In this document: positions 34,985 through 43,190 of the stretch, piece by piece
How the letters are laid out: each line of letters starts with the position of its first letter
How positions within the stretch are numbered: the first letter of the stretch is position 1
DNA from: Lignipirellula cremea
GTDB lineage: Bacteria; Planctomycetota; Planctomycetia; Pirellulales; Pirellulaceae
Assembly (NCBI RefSeq): GCF_007751035.1
Contig: NZ_CP036433.1
Location: 3,639,001 to 3,703,000, forward strand
Reading direction: 5' to 3'
Length of the DNA: 64,000 nucleotides
Made by a program: the position numbers and the translations under genes
The notes under the pieces: model-generated
Told to the model about the DNA's origin: nothing
The model's input: the letters and a program-made list of their open reading frames with translations, nothing else
The model's database searches: none

Positions 34985-35896
34985 CTAATCCATGGACAGA
35001 TTGCTGCCTCCGCGGATTTCGGTTTCAAACTCGCGAAAATGCGTCGGCGAAAGGCCGGTTGCCTTTTTGAAAAGCCGGCTGAAGTAGAGTTCGTCCTGGT
35101 AACCGACTTCGCCCGCCACTTCCTTGACCGGCTTGAGCGTGTGCAGCAGTTGCCATTTGGCGTGGGTGAGAATCCGTTCGCGGATTAGTTCCGTGAGCGT
35201 CTTGCCCAGGTGTTCTCGCACGTAACGTCCGAGCGTTTTGGGCGTCATGTGCAGCAGCCTGGCGTAGTCGGCCGGGGCGTGCAGCGTGCGGTAGTGCTGC
35301 TCCAGCAGTTCGCGAAGTTGTTCCATCACCGGATGACGGAATTCGGCGCCGGTTCCGCCGGCGTCCACGACGGGCGACGCTTTGCAGCGGGCCGCCAGAA
35401 TGAGCAGCAGTTTCATTGCCGCCAGGCACGCATCAAGCCAGGCCGTTTGCCGGTCTTCTTGCTCCCGTCGCAGTCGCTCCAGCAGTTCGATCACATCGGT
35501 CCTGGCCCGGCCCATCAGCGGCACGACAGGCGGTCCGTACGGATCATTGAACAGGGTTCCGCTGCAGCCGGTTTCGGCGTGGAACGTTTCGACGCAGAGA
35601 AAGTTAGCGTGGAACCGCAGCACGGTCGCCTGGAGCGGTTCGGCCGGGGCGAACCGCAGGTACTGGTACGGCACAAAGAACAGCAGCTGATCGGCCTGGA
35701 ACGGATGCTCGGCGGCGTTCGCCTGGAACGCGCCGGAGCCCGACTCGATCCAGATCACGGTGAAGTAGTTGGTCCGTTGCGGCTCAAACACTTCCGCCGG
35801 CTGGTGCAGTCTTTCCAGACGAAAGGCGGCCGATTCGTCGCGCGCATCGAGCAGGTCGACAGCTCGTGGATAGTCGGTTGGCGGCAGATTCTCCAT
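34985..35896 (-). CDS. AraC-family transcriptional regulator
   Basis: A 303-residue regulator. The N-terminal cupin-type domain (about 20-150) has the AraC-binding pattern NYFTVIWIESGSGAFQANA...HPFQADQLLFFVPYQ. The C-terminal 100 residues carry two helix-turn-helix motifs (PADYARLLHMTPKTLGRYVREHLGK and VKEVAGEVGYQDELYFSRLFKKATGLSPTHFRE, the second being the family signature). Three cysteines of the sensor part (FLCVET, TGCSG) could make it redox-responsive, but this is speculation. The start is uncertain: an in-frame ATG at 35965 would add 23 residues. Probable target is the DUF417 gene just downstream. Confidence 0.86.
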   Translation of the reverse strand: MENLPPTDYPRAVDLLDARDESAAFRLERLHQPAEVFEPQRTNYFTVIWIESGSGAFQANAAEHPFQADQLLFFVPYQYLRFAPAEPLQATVLRFHANFLCVETFHAETGCSGTLFNDPYGPPVVPLMGRARTDVIELLERLRREQEDRQTAWLDACLAAMKLLLILAARCKASPVVDAGGTGAEFRHPVMEQLRELLEQHYRTLHAPADYARLLHMTPKTLGRYVREHLGKTLTELIRERILTHAKWQLLHTLKPVKEVAGEVGYQDELYFSRLFKKATGLSPTHFREFETEIRGGSNLSMD

Positions 35897-36024
35897 CAAA
35901 GCAGCGTCTCGGAAATTCTGGCATGGCGGGAAGGCGGACGGCGCCAACGGGTTTGATCCTATCATGACCAGGCATGCGGGCAAAACCCTTGCGTCCGCGG
36001 GAACTCGCATGGTCTCCGCGAAGG

Positions 36025-36570
36025 TCAACGCTCCTGCGGCGCGAGGCGGGATAGACGTACGGGCACGACCAGTTCCTGCAGTTCGTTCACTCGGGCAACG
36101 GGTAGCGCTGGGTAACCCAGCGGGACGACGCAGGGGGCGAAGCCGAGGGCTTCGACGGCCACGAAGGCTCCGTTCAGATGTACGTGGGGAACCGGCTGGC
36201 GATGACTGGCGCCAGTGCGGAAAGTCATGGCGACCAGAGCGTTTCCTGCCTGGTTCGTCGTTGCCAGGTGCTGGGGCAGAATCTGGTTCCAGAGCGCCGT
36301 AGAGAATGCAGGCGGCCGCTCGGGGGTAAACGGTAGGTAGACTCCCACCTGGGCGCCGGCGATCGGTTGTTCCGTAGCGGCGTCGGAGAGGACGATTCGG
36401 ATTGGCACTTCCCTCTCGCCGCTGGAAGCCCATTGGGGTTCCGACCACAGTAACATTACCAGCACCGCCACAATCCCTGCGAGTACGAGAACTTCGATCC
36501 GGCTCATGTTCCGGAAATTCCGAATCCAGTTCCAAAGCCAGATGGCCGCGGAGCGCAGTCTAGTCGTCAT
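36025..36570 (-). CDS. membrane-anchored beta-domain protein, unknown
   Basis: A 181-residue protein with an N-terminal basic/Trp-rich stretch and one transmembrane helix (about 24-42, IEVLVLAGIVAVLVMLLW). An extracytoplasmic domain follows whose start (PIRIVLSDAATEQPIAGAQVGVYLP) and later TTNQAGNALVAMTF resemble carboxypeptidase-regulatory or transthyretin-like domains. GAGGGAG precedes the start. No function can be assigned. It is divergent from the STAS-protein gene. Confidence 0.7.
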   Translation of the reverse strand: MTTRLRSAAIWLWNWIRNFRNMSRIEVLVLAGIVAVLVMLLWSEPQWASSGEREVPIRIVLSDAATEQPIAGAQVGVYLPFTPERPPAFSTALWNQILPQHLATTNQAGNALVAMTFRTGASHRQPVPHVHLNGAFVAVEALGFAPCVVPLGYPALPVARVNELQELVVPVRLSRLAPQER

Positions 36571-36914
36571 AAAGTTTTCTCCCTCGTGTGCGTTATTCTA
36601 ACACAACCCGGTAGCGCAACGCCCACCATTCGTTCCTCCCGTAGCCGAACTCGCCAGAGTTTGGTTGCTGTTGCTACCGCCCAAAGCACTCCCTCGAAAG
36701 TCTGGCGACTTTGGGCTGCATGCTGGTGGTTGGGCCGCTGGATGCGATCGCTGTGGGAGTCGATTTTTTTGCCGGAAAACTTTTGCCTTTCGGAACGCTT
36801 GCGATAAGATGAGCGTTCCAGGCCAGGAGTCTTTTTTCCCAAAATCCGCTGCCCCGCTGTTACAGCCCAGGGACAGACGGCATTGTGCGGGATTCTTTCA
36901 AAGGAGTGTTTGCG
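36571..36914. other. intergenic region between divergent genes
   Basis: About 340 bases; it contains the candidate + strand promoter listed separately and a T-rich patch near 36766. No gene seen. Confidence 0.45.
36783..36810 (+). promoter_or_regulatory. candidate sigma70-type promoter for STAS gene
   Basis: TTGCCT, a 16-base spacer and TAAGAT lie about 105 bases upstream of the start; the -10 hexamer equals that proposed for the kinase gene. Pattern-based, weak -35. Confidence 0.35.
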
Positions 36915-37268
36915 ATGCAGGGTATTTCCCCGGAGTGGCAGGTAGAAACAGAACGTGGTCCCGACTGGGTTTTTATGCGGTTGCATGGATCCGAAGGGAA
37001 TCTGGCGGAGAAAGTGTGGGACGTTCTGCAGAAAGGCTTTGTATATCGGGTGGTGCTGGAGTTCGACGAAGCAGCCCGCATGCAAAGCACCCAGATCGGC
37101 CAGCTGGTCGATTTGCGAAAGCGGATCAGCGACCACAGCGGCGTGTTGCGTTTGTGCGGCCTGTCCGACGCCAGTCGTTCGGCTTTAGCAGCGACGAAGC
37201 TCTCGCAGCAATTGCCGGTGTTTGATTGTCGCCACGACGCCGTCATGGGCGCCGCCAAGCCGCGCTAG
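36915..37268 (+). CDS. STAS-domain (anti-sigma-factor-antagonist-like) protein
   Basis: A 117-residue protein with the STAS alternation of strands and helices: VETERGPDWVFMRLHG, YRVVLEFDEAARMQSTQIGQLVDLRKRI (the strand and turn where SpoIIAA-type proteins keep a phosphorylatable Ser) and GVLRLCGLSDASRSAL. In anti-anti-sigma factors the D-S-(S/T)-G motif is phosphorylated; here the region reads AARMQSTQIG, so Ser/Thr are present but the Asp is not. AAGGAG precedes the ATG. It ends 73 bases before the esterase gene. No sigma, anti-sigma or kinase gene is adjacent. Confidence 0.72.
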   Translation: MQGISPEWQVETERGPDWVFMRLHGSEGNLAEKVWDVLQKGFVYRVVLEFDEAARMQSTQIGQLVDLRKRISDHSGVLRLCGLSDASRSALAATKLSQQLPVFDCRHDAVMGAAKPR

Positions 37269-37341
37269 TTCGGCTGCCAGGCCGCGGGAGTTCGTCCTGC
37301 GGCTTTGTGCGTTAATTTCCCTGGCGAACAGGCGCTGCGTG

Positions 37342-38577
37342 ATGGCAATCCACCAAGGAGCGGCCCGTCCGCTGACGCTTTTACTGGCGTTCATGCTGTA
37401 CAGCGGGAACTTCGTGATTCAGGCGGCCGGGGAAGAGCCCGGTTCGTCCGAAATACGGTTGCGCTATCATACGCCGCCGGCATGGTCTCCGCCCGAAATG
37501 AAGCGACAGCACGATTACGATCTGCCCTCGCTGCTGACAGGAGAGTCGCCGGTCACCACGGCGGACCAGTGGCGGGAAGTGGCCCGGCCGCGTCTGCTGG
37601 AAAGCTGGCGCCGGATCCTGGGAAAGATTGAGCCTGCCGCCGCCGACATGCAATGGTTTGGCGACGTCACCCAGGCGAAAACGATTCGCGTGGAGCAGAA
37701 AGAGGGTTACCGGCGAGTCGAACTGACGATTCCGCTGGAGAAGGATTTCTTCCAGAATCATCTGCTGCTGTTGCCCGACGGAGAGGGGCCGTTTCCGGCG
37801 GTGATCGCCTGGACGTCGACCTCGCCCGATTACCAGCAGCCCGAAGAGTGGTGGGGCGTCTGGCTGGCGCAACACGGTTATGTAGTGCTGACCAGCTGGG
37901 CATTCATCCGCCATTACCGGGACGATACGAGCTATCGCAACGGGGCCAGCGAGAAAGTCTACGAACGCTTCGGCCGTTGGTTGCCCCTGGCCAAAATGGC
38001 GCACGATGCTTCCCGCCAGGCCGAGTATCTGCGGTCGCTGCCGCAGGTCGATCCGGACCGGCTGGGCTTTATCGGCTTCTCGCTTAGCGCCAAGAGTGCG
38101 CTGTATGTGGGCGCTTTTGACCCGGAGTTCAAAGCGGTTGTGTCAATCGATCCGCACCTGGCGATGCATGGCGCGACCAATTACGAGTCGCCCTGGTATC
38201 TGGACTGGCGGCGGCCGTTTGAGGATATCAACACGCCCGACTATCCGGTCAAGGAGTTACGCGGAACGGTGTGGAGCCTGCTGGATGCCGATCCGCAGCG
38301 GCCCGGTTTTGAGCATAACCACCACGAGTTGCTGGCCCTGTGCGCGCCGCGGGCGATGCTGGTGATTGGTTGTTCGGCCGACAAGGAATCGGCATCGCAT
38401 TCCGACGACCGGCAGAGTATCGCGTATTATCTGCGAGCGCGGGAAGTTTATCGTTTACTAGGGGCGGACGATCACCTGCAGTATCTGCCGCTGACCGAAG
38501 GGCATCAGGCGGTCAGCCCGGCGATCAACGCCGCCTGGCAGGCATTCTTTCAAAAGCATCTGCAGCCGGGCGAGTAG
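37342..38577 (+). CDS. exported alpha/beta-hydrolase (esterase-like)
   Basis: A 411-residue hydrolase with a Sec signal (LTLLLAFMLYSGNFVIQAAG). The nucleophile elbow is GFSLSA (Ser247), the oxyanion/strand region is FPAVIAWTSTSP, and a C-terminal EGHQAVSP supplies the likely histidine of the triad. The layout, with a long N-terminal cap and a large secreted form, resembles planctomycete dienelactone-hydrolase/acetyl-xylan-esterase proteins. The substrate is probably a polymeric ester or sugar ester, by inference. The start is the ATG that places the signal first; earlier in-frame codons overlap the STAS gene. Confidence 0.83.
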   Translation: MAIHQGAARPLTLLLAFMLYSGNFVIQAAGEEPGSSEIRLRYHTPPAWSPPEMKRQHDYDLPSLLTGESPVTTADQWREVARPRLLESWRRILGKIEPAAADMQWFGDVTQAKTIRVEQKEGYRRVELTIPLEKDFFQNHLLLLPDGEGPFPAVIAWTSTSPDYQQPEEWWGVWLAQHGYVVLTSWAFIRHYRDDTSYRNGASEKVYERFGRWLPLAKMAHDASRQAEYLRSLPQVDPDRLGFIGFSLSAKSALYVGAFDPEFKAVVSIDPHLAMHGATNYESPWYLDWRRPFEDINTPDYPVKELRGTVWSLLDADPQRPGFEHNHHELLALCAPRAMLVIGCSADKESASHSDDRQSIAYYLRAREVYRLLGADDHLQYLPLTEGHQAVSPAINAAWQAFFQKHLQPGE

Positions 38578-38615
38578 GCCGATCAAGTTTTTCGGCAGGA
38601 AGCGTTCGTCCCGGC

Positions 38616-38927
38616 TCAGGCAACCACTTCCACCAGGTTCCGCACGCGGGGAGCGCCGGGCGACTGCATGATCGTTTCCTGGGCCAGCTGCTTCAGGAAG
38701 TACGAAGGCAGCTCGCCGCGCAGTTCCACCTCGCCGCCGTCGATGCGGATTTGAATCTTCCGCAGCGGAGCATAGCCGGTCGACTGCAGGGCGCTGGCCA
38801 GCCGGGCTTCCACCTCAGCGGAAGTCGGTTCGACGATCGCCGGCGCGGGAAGGGCCGACGGTTCATGGAGACTGGCCAGATGGCGACGAAGGATCCGGGT
38901 ACGACGCGGGGTAGCAAGAACCGGCAT
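38616..38927 (-). CDS. BON-domain protein
   Basis: A 103-residue protein. After an Arg-rich N-terminus (RRTRILRRHL) and a Pro/Ala linker, residues about 43-100 form one BON domain (EVEARLASALQSTGYAPLRKIQIRIDGGEVELRGELPSYFLKQLAQETI), with the conserved G-x-V-x-L-x-G strand. BON domains bind membranes or phospholipid-like ligands. AGGAG precedes the ATG. No signal peptide is seen. A short Arg-rich frame with its own strong ribosome-binding site lies immediately upstream and may be its leader. Confidence 0.8.
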   Translation of the reverse strand: MPVLATPRRTRILRRHLASLHEPSALPAPAIVEPTSAEVEARLASALQSTGYAPLRKIQIRIDGGEVELRGELPSYFLKQLAQETIMQSPGAPRVRNLVEVVA

Positions 38928-38974
38928 ACAAAAACTCCTGGGAGGGACGACGCTGCGGGGGGAGGGAGACATCG

Positions 38975-39106
38975 TCAGGAGAGGGCGGGCACAACAGCAG
39001 GGGCGGAATTCAGGCGGGAGAAGAGACATTCGCCAGCGGGCGAAGCGGGCCGCGAAAGGCGGCGCTGGGCGTCCCTGGGGCGGGACGGCCTCGTGAAGAT
39101 TCGCAT
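38975..39106 (-). CDS. small Arg-rich ORF upstream of the BON gene (leader peptide candidate)
   Basis: A 43-codon frame (MRIFTRPSRPRDAQRRLSRP...) with an excellent AAAGGAG site eight bases before ATG, ending 48 bases upstream of the BON start and in the same orientation. It has 9 arginines. It is too short for routine gene finders. Its Arg-rich N-terminus looks like that of the BON protein, but the two frames differ. It could be a leader peptide, a small protein, or chance; the ribosome-binding site is the main support. Confidence 0.4.
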   Translation of the reverse strand: MRIFTRPSRPRDAQRRLSRPASPAGECLFSRLNSAPAVVPALS

Positions 39107-39534
39107 CGAGAGTACTCCTTTCACGATTACGGTCAAAACTTGCGACTTCAACCGTCAGGCAAGCGATGACAACCGGGTCTCTTCTAGCGGAAATATAGAT
39201 CACGACTTGGCGCGCGGCGGGAAAAAAGAACCTCGCTGCGTCTTCCCGCATTCGGTCTGTTTTCGCTCAAGATGTGTCGGGAAAGCGGCTGCCGCTCATC
39301 GCCTTATGCCGTCGGCTGCCTTGCAGTGGGAACGATAACCGAAGACAGGCGGTCGAGTTAGAAAGGTCGGCCTGATCGGAAAACGGCCCGGGATCGGCAC
39401 GGCTTGCCAGGTCGCTGGTTGATCGAGAGTGCGGGACAAAGCGACAGGCTTGCTTCTGCGGGTTGCCTGGGAGAAATCGAGAATCCGATCTCGCCCGGCT
39501 GCAGCTGCTTACGAGCCTACCCGGCGGATCGGCC
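39107..39534. other. intergenic region
   Basis: About 430 bases upstream of the small Arg-rich ORF and the BON gene, containing the - strand promoter in principle. No convincing gene or promoter could be read. Confidence 0.4.
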
Positions 39535-39571
39535 AAGAAAAAAAGCCTCTGCCGGCAACCGGTCAGAGGCT
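39535..39571 (-). terminator. Rho-independent terminator of the EF-hand gene
   Basis: AGCCTCTG pairs with CAGAGGCT, extended by CCGG/CCGG, with an A-run on the + strand that becomes the U-tract on the - strand. It lies about 130 bases beyond the EF-hand stop. Confidence 0.8.
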
Positions 39572-39704
39572 CAGAATGTTGGCTGCTTCGCTGCAGGATA
39601 ATGAAGAGAGGTAAAGAGGAGGGCGAAGCAGTTGACTCTGCTATGTTCCAAAAAGCAGCTCGCAAGCCGGCGGGTTCAAGCCGACCCGCGGCATAGCCGG
39701 GAAA

Positions 39705-40292
39705 CTATTCGGCTTTCTTCTCGCCGCGGGGACCGCCGCGCCGTCCACCACGTTCGCCGCCACGCTGGCCGAAGCTGGCGCGGGCTTTGGAGCGTTCTTC
39801 TTCGCTCAGTTCGCCGTTGCCGTCGGTGTCGAACTTTTTCAGCATTTCGGCGTGGAAGGCTTCACGGGCTTTGCCGCGTTCTTCTTCATTCAGCGTGCCG
39901 TCGCCATCGGCGTCGAACTTTTTAATCGCATCGGCGCGGCGACTGGCGAAGTCGCCCATGCGTCCCTGGAAGGCTTCGCGGGCTTTGGCTTTTTCGTCGT
40001 CGCTCAGCTTGCCGTCGCCGTCGGTGTCAAACTTTTTCATCATTTCGGCGCGGCGGGCTTCCATATCTTTGCCCATGTGGGCGCGGAAGGCTTCGTGGGC
40101 TTTGGCGCGTTCTTCTTCGCTCAGTTTGCCGTCGCCGTCGGCATCGAATTTTTCCATCATTTTCTTGCGGAAATCTTCACCGCGGGGGCCGCCGCGGCGA
40201 CCTTCTTCTTTGCCGTCTTCGGCGTGGAGCGTGGCCGCTCCGGCAACCAGAATTCCGGCCAGCATCATACCGCTAACAAACCATTTTTTCAT
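39705..40292 (-). CDS. secreted four-EF-hand calcium-binding protein
   Basis: A 195-residue exported protein with signal peptide (WFVSGMMLAGILVAGAATLHA). It has four calcium-binding EF loops at about 50-61, 88-99, 124-135 and 153-164: DADGDGKLSEEE, DTDGDGKLSDDE, DADGDGTLNEEE, DTDGNGELSEEE. All keep the ligand positions 1, 3, 5 and 12. The regular spacing suggests internal duplication. Lys/Arg/Gly-rich ends flank them. GCGGAG precedes the start. Secreted EF-hand proteins are frequent in planctomycetes; surface calcium binding is the likely role. A long antisense frame on + is a shadow. Confidence 0.93.
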   Translation of the reverse strand: MKKWFVSGMMLAGILVAGAATLHAEDGKEEGRRGGPRGEDFRKKMMEKFDADGDGKLSEEERAKAHEAFRAHMGKDMEARRAEMMKKFDTDGDGKLSDDEKAKAREAFQGRMGDFASRRADAIKKFDADGDGTLNEEERGKAREAFHAEMLKKFDTDGNGELSEEERSKARASFGQRGGERGGRRGGPRGEKKAE

Positions 40293-40584
40293 ATTGAAAC
40301 TCCGCGAAAGGGGGGCGATTACCAGGGATGATTTTCCCTTACTAATATTGAAACCAGCAGATTTTGTGAAAGTTTCGACCTTTCACAAAAATTTCTCACG
40401 CCGGCGCGGTCAGCCGTCGAAAGCGCCAGGCGAACGGCCGGGGAAATGCTGGATCAGAAAGAGCCCGCGATTGCGGTGCAAGCGGACGCGACCAGAGCCA
40501 CAGGGAAGCGCCAGTGGAACGGGACGATTACCGGGCAGTGAGCCTGCCTTCGTTCGCCCGGGAAGAAGACTGCGTTCTTTCCCC

Positions 40585-41778
40585 TTAGCGGGCCTGGGGA
40601 CGGACCGCGTAGCGATCGGGATTGGCCTGGAATACGGCCCTCAGGTCGGCGGAGGCGAACTGGTAACGCAGTCCGTTATGCATCAGGCCGAATTGCGGAT
40701 CGCCAGCCAGATCTTGCCGCAGGTTGAGCTTGGAGACAATACAGGCGCCATTGTATGCCAGGTCCACGTTGGCGTAGGCCGCCGGGTTTTCCTTGAAAGC
40801 GCGTTTATGCTCGTCGGAAGGGAACAGGAACAGGCGGTCCCGGAAAAAGGCCGAATGATAGACGCTGCCCGCGACCCGTGCGCCCGAATTGGCGTAGGTC
40901 ACTATGCAATCGCCGCCCAGGACAGGTGCGTAGCGGAACTGGTTTTTGCTAAAGGTGGTGCGTTCCTGCGTGGTAGCAAACAGGTAGATCTGGCCGTCGA
41001 ACGTGTCAGCGGACGCTTCGTTCCCTTCGACCCAGGCCCGGCGGTCAACGATCGCAACGGGGCAGAAGCCTTCGAGCGCGAGTTTTGGCTGGGCGGCAGG
41101 AGCTGTCGCGCCCTGCTGCTGGGTCGGGGGCAACTGTGCGTCGGCGTATTTTTCCGGCGACGCCATGAAGGCTGCCCGGTGCTCCGGCGTGGAACAGAAA
41201 AAGCGAAAGTCGCGATACAGGGCCGCCAGCTCAGGGCGGCCGGGCGTCACCTGGCCGGTCGTTTTCAGCACGACCGGGCAGTTGCCGTTGAGGGCCACAT
41301 CCTTGTTGATGTATTTGGCCACGCCCTGATTGACGTAGGTGTCGAAGTCGGCGGCGAACTTTTTCTTCTGGGCTTCGTTGGCGAAAAAGTGGTACCGGGT
41401 GTCGGGGATGTTGGGAATCACGCCCAGGCTGAGGTTGCCGGGCACCCGTTCTCCCAGTTCCACAAAGGTGACGATGCAGTCGCCGCCCAGGCAGGCCGCG
41501 TAGCGGAGCGGATTCTGCCGGAACTGGTTCAACTCGTTCTGGCCGACAAACAGATACTCGCGACCGTCGTACATCAGGCGGAATTGTGCGTTGCCTGGCG
41601 CCCATTGGGTCTTCTCGCGAAGGGTCACCGGGCAGTAGCCGCTGAACGCCCTGTTCTGCGCGGCGCCGCCTCCGGCAGCCTGGCCGGCGGCCGGCTGCGG
41701 GGAATGCAGAGCGGCGCCAAGTACCAGCAGGGTGAGCAGGAGCGGGGAGCAAAAATGTCGGGCGAACCGGGTGGTCAT
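40585..41778 (-). CDS. secreted protein with four YHS-like modules
   Basis: A 397-residue exported protein (signal FCSPLLLTLLVLGAALHSPQPAAG). Four to five modules recur, each beginning G-x-C-P-V followed by W-x-x-G, a DGR/YLF strand, then F-x-x-N-P-x-R-Y-A and in two cases LGGDCIVT: SGYCPVTL, NGNCPVVL, EGFCPVAI and NGACIVSK. This is the YHS/TRASH-like pattern linked to metal or small-molecule binding. Cysteine pairs (C-P-V and GGDC) are candidate metal ligands. No enzyme motif is seen. It is 72 bases downstream of the acidic-protein gene in the same orientation. Confidence 0.78.
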   Translation of the reverse strand: MTTRFARHFCSPLLLTLLVLGAALHSPQPAAGQAAGGGAAQNRAFSGYCPVTLREKTQWAPGNAQFRLMYDGREYLFVGQNELNQFRQNPLRYAACLGGDCIVTFVELGERVPGNLSLGVIPNIPDTRYHFFANEAQKKKFAADFDTYVNQGVAKYINKDVALNGNCPVVLKTTGQVTPGRPELAALYRDFRFFCSTPEHRAAFMASPEKYADAQLPPTQQQGATAPAAQPKLALEGFCPVAIVDRRAWVEGNEASADTFDGQIYLFATTQERTTFSKNQFRYAPVLGGDCIVTYANSGARVAGSVYHSAFFRDRLFLFPSDEHKRAFKENPAAYANVDLAYNGACIVSKLNLRQDLAGDPQFGLMHNGLRYQFASADLRAVFQANPDRYAVRPQAR

Positions 41779-41849
41779 AACTTTCCCGGCGCCGACAGGC
41801 GCGGGTCCTTCAAAAGGGTCGCGTCTTCAAGGGTTGGGCCGGCGGCCGC

Positions 41850-42857
41850 TCAGGCTTCGTCGTCTTCAGTGCGGTCGCCGTCGGTTTCGCTGAACTCGCG
41901 TTCAATCTCCGCTTCGCACTGCGGGCAGTACTCGGAGGTCATAAAATGCTGCACCCACTGCGTATTGCGCAGCTCCGGGTAGGCTCTTTGCTGGCTGCAG
42001 ATTTCCTCCAGCAACAGGCGGTAAGCCTGGCGGGGGGTGTAATGCTCGCACATATCGAGAGCAATGCCGAACAGGGCCAGTTCGGCCAGCAGCAGTTTCA
42101 GGTGGCCTTCGATCTCTTCGTCGGAGATATGCTCGGGCCGGGGGAACCGCAAGGGGCGGTCAAAAATGGTGCGGATCAGGTCGCCTTCGCCGCGTTCGAT
42201 CAGCTCGTCCATCAGCCGCAGTTCGCGGAGGGTCGCTTCGGAATCTTCCTCGGCGTCGTCGGCGTCGTCGCCTTGGGGTTCGATGGAGCGATCGGTTTTC
42301 CAGGCTTCGGCTTCGAAGTGCTCGTTCAGGTCGGGCGGCAGCAGGCCGTACGGATCATCATCATCGTCGTCCTCGTCCGCAAAGAGCGAATCGAGTTCAT
42401 CGAGGTCGTCGTCCAGACCGTCGCGCACGTCGTCGCGATCGAGGTCTTGCACGCCCCAGTCAACGTCGTCTTCTTCGTCTTCTTCTTCCTCGATATCGAG
42501 ATACTCGATCACCGGATCGACCAGGTCGATGACCATGCGTCCGTTCTGGCTAAGCCATTCCAGATGCAGGCAAGGCCGGGCGTCGGTGGGACACTGCAGC
42601 GTCATTTCGCAGGTAGGGCCGACCTGTTGCCAGGCGAGTTCCGCCAGGCGGGCTTCCTGCTCATCGGAAGGTTCCGGCAACGACGTGCGCACCTCAAAAC
42701 GGATGCGGCGACCGGCCAGGTCAGGCGAAGGGTTCCCCGTCAGCTGAAGCATCAGAGGGCGATCGAAACCCTGAAGGCCAACCCATCCATGCGTGGTGTA
42801 ATTGTTCGTATTGAACAACTCGCCGCAAATCACTGAGTCGCTAAGGCGTACGACCAT
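41850..42857 (-). CDS. acidic hypothetical protein
   Basis: A 335-residue cytosolic protein with a beta-rich N-terminal domain (about 1-115), a highly acidic region of about 70 residues (stretches such as EEEEDEEDDVDW and DEDDDDDDPYG), a helical segment (ATLRELRLMDELIERGEGD...IEGHLKLLLAELALFGIALDMCEHY) and a C-terminal CPQC pair. GGAG precedes the start; a 40-residue upstream extension is rejected. The acid-rich centre suggests a disordered linker or charge-based binding. I do not recognise the family. Confidence 0.72.
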   Translation of the reverse strand: MVVRLSDSVICGELFNTNNYTTHGWVGLQGFDRPLMLQLTGNPSPDLAGRRIRFEVRTSLPEPSDEQEARLAELAWQQVGPTCEMTLQCPTDARPCLHLEWLSQNGRMVIDLVDPVIEYLDIEEEEDEEDDVDWGVQDLDRDDVRDGLDDDLDELDSLFADEDDDDDDPYGLLPPDLNEHFEAEAWKTDRSIEPQGDDADDAEEDSEATLRELRLMDELIERGEGDLIRTIFDRPLRFPRPEHISDEEIEGHLKLLLAELALFGIALDMCEHYTPRQAYRLLLEEICSQQRAYPELRNTQWVQHFMTSEYCPQCEAEIEREFSETDGDRTEDDEA

Positions 42858-43190
42858 GGGGTTGCTCCAGTGAAAAAAATGAACGACTCCAGTTTCTCGC
42901 GAGTAACCTGCACTGCACGTTCGCTGTTTTAAGCCCGTTTGACCGGGCTTGTCTACCCGGGTTTGGGGCCCGCGCATTGTAGTCTACCTTTTTCCGGCGG
43001 CATATTGCCTTTCAATCCGGATCGGGCGATTTCTGCAGGCTGGCGTCCGTCGGGTCCTGGCGGTCTGTGTCGGGGAATTTCCCTCGGCAAGGTTTCACCA
43101 GGCGGCGGCTGCCAAAGGAATTGTCGCGGTTCGTTGCAAAAAGACAACGCAAGAGCCGTTCTCCACAACGTTTTCGCTTTGCGGTCCGCG
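42858..43190. other. intergenic region
   Basis: About 330 bases between two - strand genes. No gene, clear terminator or promoter was identified. Confidence 0.4.

Noticed and set aside
39787-41982. 731-codon + strand frame covering the EF-hand and YHS-type genes
   Set aside because: It is antisense to two clear exported proteins with signal peptides and ribosome-binding sites; its own translation is low-complexity and matches no domain.
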